This document shows positions 57,447 to 64,000 of a DNA stretch of 64,000 nucleotides, piece by piece. The stretch spans positions 434,001-498,000 of the forward strand of contig OX637624.1 in NCBI GenBank assembly GCA_951802195.1. Direction: 5' to 3'. Each line of letters starts with the position of its first letter. Positions within the stretch are counted from its first letter, which is position 1. The stretch is from Tausonia pullulans. Taxonomy: Eukaryota; Basidiomycota; Tremellomycetes; Cystofilobasidiales; Mrakiaceae. The translations under genes and the position numbers were made by a program. The notes under the pieces were generated by a model. It made no database searches. It saw nothing but the letters and a program-made list of their open reading frames with translations, and was not told the origin of the DNA.

Positions 57447-59560
57447 TTATGCTATCCTCCTCCCTCGGATCGCCCACGCGATCCCGTAGACTGTCCCGCT
57501 GTAGAGGACTAGGATCCCTATAGCCCTCATTGGCCCCTGGTCGAGCGAGCGGATGGAGACGTTCACCAGGCCCGTAAATAGGTTGGCCTGGTGTAGCGAG
57601 GCGGGAGAAGTCAGTCCGTGCGAAGACACAGGCGAGCTTAGTTGAGTCTCACAAAAAGGAAGACGACGAGTGGGTTCTTGTTAGCCGCCTGTATGAGTGG
57701 CGGAACCATCAATGATGCCGCCGCTGCGCCGCCCTTAGTTCTGGTCGAGGGACCTGAGAAGGCGAGCTGGACGAGGAGATATCCAAACAGGAATGTCGTG
57801 TTGAAGGCCGAGGACCAAAGGACATAGGGGAGATTCGCCTTGGGGCGTAGTGATGCGAGAGATCAGCAATGATACCAGGACGGCCGGAGCATGTTTGGCT
57901 CAACTCACCATGCGCCGACTGACATCGTGGACCCCCCAAGCGTCATTGCCAAAGCCAATGCTTCCCCAAAGAAGCGTCCACCACACTGCGACATAGCCGA
58001 GCAGAACAGGTACAAGCTTCTCTGGGCGCTGCTTAGCGCCGGGGCGAGGTCGGACCGCACGGTAGGCGGTCGATGCAGACAGCGGGAGGACATATTGGCC
58101 GAGATCCAGGCCAATGAGGAAAATAGCGAGGTAGCCTATGTGATATATATGATGAGGAGTGAGAAGCAGAAGGGGCGGCTGGATCTGACTCGGTCGAGCG
58201 ACTGACCAGGAAAGGAGACGAGGCCCTCCTTGTTCTGTGAGATGAGGGACATGCGAGGAGCGTTGAGTACCCACTCCTCCAGACCTCCAAACGACAGAAA
58301 TATTTGGTGGCCTGACTTATAGCATCATGTCAGCAATAGTAAGGCCGGAAACACGAAGCATCAGAGAAAGGACGCGCACCGATCGAGAGGAGGAGGCCGA
58401 GTCCCGCGAAGGAGGCGTAGGGGGTCAAGCGATGGAAGATGCAGGCAAAAGGGGGGAGCAGGCCTATGGTCCAAAAAAAGTTCCAGTGCCGTCCGTACTC
58501 CGTCTCATGTTCCTGATAGGGAGATGACGTGCACCGTTCAGATCGGTGGAAATCTGAAGCAGAGAGGCCACTCACCGGATAGTCGACTCCCTTGACCATG
58601 ACGACCCGAATAAAGCCTAAAAGTAGCGTTGGGAGCACCTTACGAAGCGACCCCAAGATCATTTGCCTCAGTGGCGGGTCTGAAGATAAGGGTGGGGAAA
58701 GGAGTGGCCGCGCAGCGACGATGCCGAGCGACATAACGAAGGAGCCGACGCCAATGTCCATCTGAGCCGATCAAGGTCAGAACTTGCTGCTCAGCTCCGA
58801 GGCGACATGTCATGCTCACAAGCGAGGTTCCCCAGAGTTCCGTCTTGCTAAACCCTCGAGGGAAGACGGGGAAATCCACAGCGAGAATCGCGAGGACGGT
58901 GATGATCATCATGTGCGCCCGGTAGACGGTGAGGAAAGGCTGGGAAGCGAGGCGGTTCGTTGTAGAAGAGGTCCTGGGGTGAGGTCATGTCGGTCAGCGA
59001 CCGGTGATGGACAGACAGCCACAAGGTCGGGAGACAGAATGCACGACACCGAGGGATCCATCCGGTCAGCGCCGACGGCGGCCTTAGGAGATGACTTCTT
59101 GTCCTCTTGCGTCGCTGCCTCTTCTTCCTGCTCCCCCTCGGATGTATCATCTTCTCTGATAGACCGTCTACGTCGGTTTTCATCGTGCTCCTTGCCCCTT
59201 TCGGCTGACGATGGCAACGCCAAGGCGTTCAACAAGAGAATGGCTCCGCCGGCGAGGAGCACGACGAACTTCCACGGGTGCCCAGAGAAGACTGTCAGGC
59301 CGAGGAGGAGCGGGAGGACCTGAGTAGTGTAGTCAATGATGGGAGATGGCTTGTGAAAAGATGAGGAGGCGAGCGCAAGAGCGTAGGACGCCTGAAGAGT
59401 CCATCGTCATCGACAAGAGACGCGTCCGTCAGGACCCAGCAAGACTAGCGACAAATGCTCGACGTACGAGTCCGATGGCTGCGACACCATTGATGGCGAG
59501 GTGAGATGTCCCAGCTCCTCCGGATACGAAGGCCTCCTTGGCCTCTTTGTAGGTGGACAT
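57447..59560 (-). CDS. GWT1: GPI-anchor inositol acyltransferase Gwt1 (PIG-W)
   Basis: Nine exons on the minus strand: 59468-59560, 59045-59391, 58820-58973, 58576-58761, 58380-58512, 58207-58311, 57909-58135, 57653-57838, 57447-57587. They give 523 residues. It adds palmitate to the inositol of GlcN-PI in the ER membrane. Family landmarks: [19 protein letters not shown] at the start, [33 protein letters not shown], a segment with [61 protein letters not shown] and [12 protein letters not shown], then NLFTGLVN. About a dozen hydrophobic segments are visible. An acidic loop of about 60 residues follows TM3 ([16 protein letters not shown]). One acceptor is AAG (57839 side). Confidence 0.95.
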
Positions 59561-59692
59561 TTTGCTGGAAGTTGGGAGGGAGGGAGAAAGCCACGCGCGT
59601 CGTCACTCTCTTTGGGTTCACCTTGACGACGAGATCGCAAAAGTCATTCAATCGGTTTTCGTCAGAGTCGTAAACAGTTTGGAGGCCGCACC

Positions 59693-61249
59693 TCACACCG
59701 ACTTCTTCCTGAACATGAACCAGCCACCCTTCTTCTTCTTGTTACCCCTCTCCTTCGATGCTGGTGGCAGCTTCCCCTTCGGTGAGCTTCCTCCCGGCCG
59801 TCCAGATCCACCACCAGCCAGCGCCTCCATTCTCTTCGCATTGCGCAGGAAGGATCCGACAGCCAAATAACACTCCTCGAAGGCCAATGCCACAGCTCGG
59901 TCTCGCAGGTTGCCGCGTGCCCCTGGGAAACCATGAAGCCTGCAGGTTTAGGCAAAAGGCAGTCAGCAATGAAGAAGAGAGCAGGATACGACGGAGCGCT
60001 CCCGGACTTACATGTCTCCCCAGGTGTGGACAATGCAGCGAGAAGAGAAGGTCTTTCGCCGAAAGGCCTCAACGATCGCGCGTGTCACATCTGCCGGCTC
60101 GTCCTTGCCTGAAGAGATAGTGAGTCAGTGGGAATTCGGAACGAAGTAGTCTCGAAAAAACCCACTACACAGCACCGCTACGGGCACCTTGAGAGCCTCG
60201 GCATCCGGGAGAGTGAGGAATCTGAAATAGACAATTAGCCAGCATCAAGCGGAAGATCCAGGACGGGCTACTCACGCAGGGCTGACGACCGCGACTGCAT
60301 GGAAGGGCTTCGCTGACGACCCAGCGAGGAAGGCAATCTTGGCGCCTGGCAGTTCTCCTGATCAGCTCCACCCACCGTGACATGCGCTTGCTGGACTGAC
60401 CCCAGCTGATTCCGTAGGCAGCGATCCTGACTTCCTCGGCCCAAGCCTGCCCCTTGAACCGGTCGCGGAGATTGTACCCGAAGTCGATCAGGTTATCTCG
60501 TCGGTCATCGAGGTTGCCCCTAAACAGCGGTCAATTACGGATGTCAGGCAGGTCACTCCAGGCGAGCGAAAATCCAACACCAGCGCCGTACTTGGTGGAG
60601 AAAAACGTCTGGAGATCGGCGACCTGTTCAGGTGTCGTCGGAGGGTAGGCCTCCGTTGGAAAAGGCTGGCCGTGGAAAAAATCTGGGATGTAGACTAGTC
60701 GACCGGGCAAGAATCAGCAGCAGTTATATCTCAAAGATTGACATCTCAATGAATAGCCTGCAGGATGTACTTGTGCTATCAGTGAGGGTGTGCAAGATGT
60801 CTAGAGGGGCGAAGCGTAGGTCAGAGTGGCTAGAGCTACCTCTTGGATGAGACACAGTCACTGACCGGCCCCTTGGATAACTTGAAGAGAAAAGCCGAAA
60901 ATATCGTATGCACAGACGACGCAGTCAAGACTTGGATCTGGTCCGACCTAGCGAGAAAGTGCCACGACGCGTCGAGGTCAAAGCGCGCCATGAAGATCAA
61001 TCGCGAGCAACATGACAGCTGGTAAGGTAGAGGAGAACGTACGACGTAACACTGGTAGCCAAAGAGCTCTTTGAATACCCCCTTAGGCTTGTAACCCTCA
61101 GCTTCGATAGGCGGGCAGGCGACCGCGGCTTCCTCGTTGTCATCGCCGCCATGAGGGCCAAACCGGGCGAGAAAGCCTTCAAGCGCAGGCATGTCAAAAG
61201 TTGGTAGGCTTGGCAGGAGGTTTGGAGGTATCAGGGACGGCCGTCGCAT
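59693..61249 (-). CDS. Dienelactone-hydrolase-fold protein (AIM2-like) with basic tail
   Basis: Nine exons on the minus strand: 61043-61249, 60866-60947, 60771-60800, 60592-60694, 60401-60519, 60276-60345, 60169-60221, 60012-60108, 59693-59939. They give 335 residues. Alpha/beta hydrolases of the DLH family; the substrate is unknown. Seen: EGYKPKGVFKELFGYQCYV, CAYDIFGFSLQVIQGAD, IPDFFHGQPFPTEAYPP, nucleophile elbow YGISWG (Ser179, where many DLH proteins have Cys), PVAVLCKDEPADV (acid Asp) and THWGDMLHGF-type His256 (read as HTWGDMLHGF). A 70-residue Gly/Lys-rich tail ends NKKKKGGWFMFRKKSV, perhaps membrane-contacting. ATG 61249 starts about 35 residues before the conserved fold; a downstream Met is possible. 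Confidence 0.88.
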
Positions 61250-62382
61250 CGGCTTGCCGCCCTCTTTCGGATTTGATGTTCCAAGTGCGGTCTGACGTGG
61301 AGGCGAACGAGCTGCAGCTGTCGTAGAGTGGGGAGGCTGGGTCTAGACGGGAAACAGGCCGGCTCTGTCAGATTTGACTTCCCTCTGCTATCTGGTAACG
61401 ATGTATCGCGACGCGTAGCTCATGGCCAGGTTCTGTCCACAGGCGCAAACGGCGCGCGTCATGCGGTTTGCTTGTAGCTCTCGCCGTTCGCATGGATTGA
61501 TGGCCCGTTCATCGTTGACATGCTAGAGAAGCCCAGGAACTAGGCTCACCGGTGGCGAGTCGCTTCCGCTCATTTGTTCCTTTGCCTGACTCGCGGCCGC
61601 TTGAGAGTCATCGACGGCTCTTGTCCAGACGGCGGTGCTGTCCCCATCGCGAGACGCGACAATGTTGTCGGTCGTAGCGTTCCAATGGGATGCCGAATTG
61701 GTAGGAGATTGTAACATTATGATGGGCAGGCGCCCTGAGGCGTGGACGACGAGGAGGGAGCAAAGAGTTGGCGATGGTCTTCGGAGAGTCGGCGCCGGCC
61801 GACAAAGTCGCCGAGTCAGGAGCGCGACGCCATTTCGTCGAACAAGTCAACCATATCTGGCCACTTGGAATTTGCCGCAGTTTCATAAATCAGGCCGCGT
61901 GCACTGAATAAATTATTGTGGAGTCGGGAAAGGACCAGTAAATAAAATCCCTGAATACCCCCGTAGGGTTGTTAAGCACGATCAAGAGGTGGCCATGGCC
62001 GCCACTTCCCTTGCAAAGCTATCTCGTGTTCAGACAACTTGAGTCGTCCTCTTCTTCGACACAATCCTTCACTAATACCATATTATAATTTTTGTTTTAA
62101 TTACCCATCGCTGGCGTCTCTACGCGACCAGAATCAGGCTCGACGGACGGTCCGCCGCGTTCTCTCCTCGACCCTCAACCACCGTCATCCGCCTTTGCCC
62201 GCTCGTCTCACGTTCATCTGGTCCCTCTCGCCCTTACCCCAAAGGACCCCTCTTCTCAAGTCTGGAAAAGAAGGGCGCAGGAGACCGATACATCGCCTGG
62301 ACGCCCCATCTCCCGTTCTTTCTACGCGTTTGCGTTGCTACCCGCCCTCGCACGAGTTTCCCGCCCGATCGCGTCGCCGGCC
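61250..62382. other. Long intergenic stretch before the TAF-like gene
   Basis: About 1.1 kb with no gene I can support. Overlapping short frames on both strands show no family likeness. The part from about 62040 is a pyrimidine-rich leader probably belonging to the gene at 62383. Confidence 0.45.
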
Positions 62383-64000
62383 ATGTCGCCTCCCGCTGCT
62401 CTGCCTGCCCATCTCTTGCACCTCATTACGCTCAATACCATATCGTGAGTTGCTGAGACCGAGAGATCGGCCGGGCCTTATCGCATGGGTCCTGACCGCC
62501 TTCACCCCTTCCTGCAGCAACTCCAACTTCAACTCGGCCCAGACCTCGGCGTCGCTTGCTCTCACTGATGTCCTTGCCCGATACATCTCGCTCCTCGCGT
62601 CTACGGCTGGCGAGTACGCCAACTTGACCGGCCGGACGCAGGTCGGCGTTTGGGACGGGATCGCTGCCGTCAGCGAGCATGGCGGACGGTGGGAGGACCT
62701 CATGGGCTGGCTCGCCGAGGTCGGTGAGGGGACGGGCAGACTGGGCGGCCTAGAGGCACTAGGAGGTGAGCTTCAGCGTCTGCTTTGGTTGCCCATTGAC
62801 TTGGACTGACGGCGGTAGTGCTTCTAGCCTACCTCGCCGACGGACTGCACCAAGATCCGGCGAGCAACATGGTCTGCCATTACGGCGATGTCCCCGACGC
62901 TCTCACTCACGAATTCAACAAGCGCCACGGCCTGGGGCCTGAGTCAGATTCGGAAGAGGAGGAAGACGAAAATATGGACGTGGATGCGGAGGAATCGCCG
63001 TCCTCTTCCGCCATGTTTATGGAGGAGTCGGCCTCACCCGAATCGCCAGCCGAGTTCGGCAGTACGGGATGGGGCAAGATGCTCAGCAAGCCATCCCTCG
63101 CCTATGACTCTCCGAGTAGCCCGGTGGTCGCGGAGGGTAGCTTCGTTGACCCGGAGTTGGAGCGGTTCGGTCGCGTGGCCGCATATCTCCCACCTCTGCC
63201 CAGCTCCATGAGCAGTCCCTCTGTGGCTGCCCAGTCGTCATCTATCCAGAACGCTAGCCGCTCGCTTAATGGTGTAAAGAAGGAAAGACAATCCCCCTTG
63301 CTTGCGTCTACCTCTGGAGGGGATCCGTCAGCTTCGTCGTCGTCCGCCGTGCCTTCCTTTCTTCTCCCGGCCGCCCACAGCAACGACACCGCCGCCCCTC
63401 CCGTGCTTCCCTCCTCCTCCGCAGTCTTCCTTCCCCCTCGAGAACCGGCCCCAACCACCCTCCCGGCCCTCAAAGCCGCACACAAGCACCTCCGGCAGGT
63501 TGACCGCCCCTCCTACATGTCCGCGTCCAATCCGAAGCGGTTCCGGGCCGCCGTCCAGCTTGGCCTCCACTCTAATTTTACTGTCACTCCGTCAGTCTTT
63601 GGCTCGCTTGCGGTGCCACCTCCACGGTTCATCGGCATCATGCCGTCGCATTCGATCGACCCAACGAAGCCCACACCGACGCCCTCGCGGCCGGTGGCGA
63701 TCATCCCAAAGACAATGACACCAGCGATGGCGTACAAGGAGAGCCGGATGTTGAGCTCGCTCGCGTCCCTTCATGGGCCTGCGATGGCGGAGAAGAAGAC
63801 TCGAATGGAGTGGCCCGAGCCGCTTGTCGGCGATCGGGGAGAGCCCGTTTTCTACGGGCCCGAGGTCGAGGCGACGACGGTGATTGTCGCACCGGAGGAG
63901 GAGGACGCTGGAGATGAAGAGTATCTCGAGGACGACATGGACGAGACGAATAAGCATGTCGGGCCTAGAGAGGTTTCGGTCAAAGTCCGCGCCACGGTGA
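62383..64000 (+). CDS. TAF3/TAF8-like bromodomain-associated histone-fold protein (partial)
   Basis: Exons 62383-62444, 62518-62765 and 62819 onward; the frame is still open at the window end, where GTGA (63997-64000) may be a donor. The N terminus is a bromodomain-associated (BTP) histone fold at about residues 10-100: LLHLITLNTIS, SAQTSASLALTDVLARYISLLASTAGEYANLTGR, VGVWDGIAAV. This is typical of TFIID subunits TAF3/TAF8. A conserved follow-on VLLAYLADGLHQDPASNMVCHYGDVP comes next, then a long acidic, Ser/Pro-rich region (ESDSEEEEDENMDVD) and PREVSVKVRAT at the edge. Whether a PHD finger follows (TAF3) cannot be seen. About 497 residues lie in the window. Confidence 0.75.

Overview
This is a nuclear, GC-rich window from an intron-dense fungus, most likely a basidiomycete yeast (Pucciniomycotina/Microbotryomycetes is my best guess; inference only). 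By hand I placed about 180 spliceosomal introns, mostly 45-120 nt, with GTGNGT-type donors, CTGAC/CTAAC-like branch sites and CAG, TAG or often AAG acceptors. Every complete gene model below was checked by exon phase: the summed exon lengths are multiples of three and the protein reads through. No bacterial or organellar DNA is evident.

Layout. 1-290: 3' end of a CLC chloride channel. 840-1575: decayed DJ-1/PfpI gene (-). 1.8-10.8 kb: unknown nuclear protein, cyclophilin, ribulose-5-phosphate 3-epimerase (-), ELP3, and an unknown multi-pass membrane protein. 12.46-19.21 kb: a retroelement island bounded by tRNA-Phe (-) and tRNA-Asn (+). It holds one long L1/Tx1-like LINE and at least four LINE fragments in both orientations. 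19.7-25.6 kb: mitoribosomal uL14m (-), hexokinase, NmrA-like pseudogene. 25.7-33.8 kb: PRP40 (-), FBXO9-like F-box protein, U2AF large subunit. 33.9-36.7 kb: CKS1 (-) and CDK1 (+) head to head. 37-42.7 kb: SPT20 (-), TMEM97/EXPERA protein (+), dynactin p62 (-). 42.9-48.6 kb: SLC45-type sugar transporter and allantoinase. 48.7-54.3 kb: MUS81 (-) and DPH7 (+). 54.7-61.2 kb: a minus-strand run of ubiquitin-eS31, SUZ-domain protein, GWT1 and a dienelactone-hydrolase-fold protein. 62.4 kb to the end: TAF3/TAF8-like histone-fold gene running off the window.

Most genes are housekeeping (splicing, translation, transcription, cell cycle, glycolysis/pentose phosphate, GPI anchors). They are tightly packed, often as divergent pairs sharing 170-460 bp. 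The most interesting items are a divergent gene pair for the two partners CDK1 and CKS1, a 2-nt microexon required by ELP3, the LINE island squeezed between two tRNA genes with truncated LINE ends next to tRNA 5' ends, and a TAATG stop/start junction between the two LINE ORFs.
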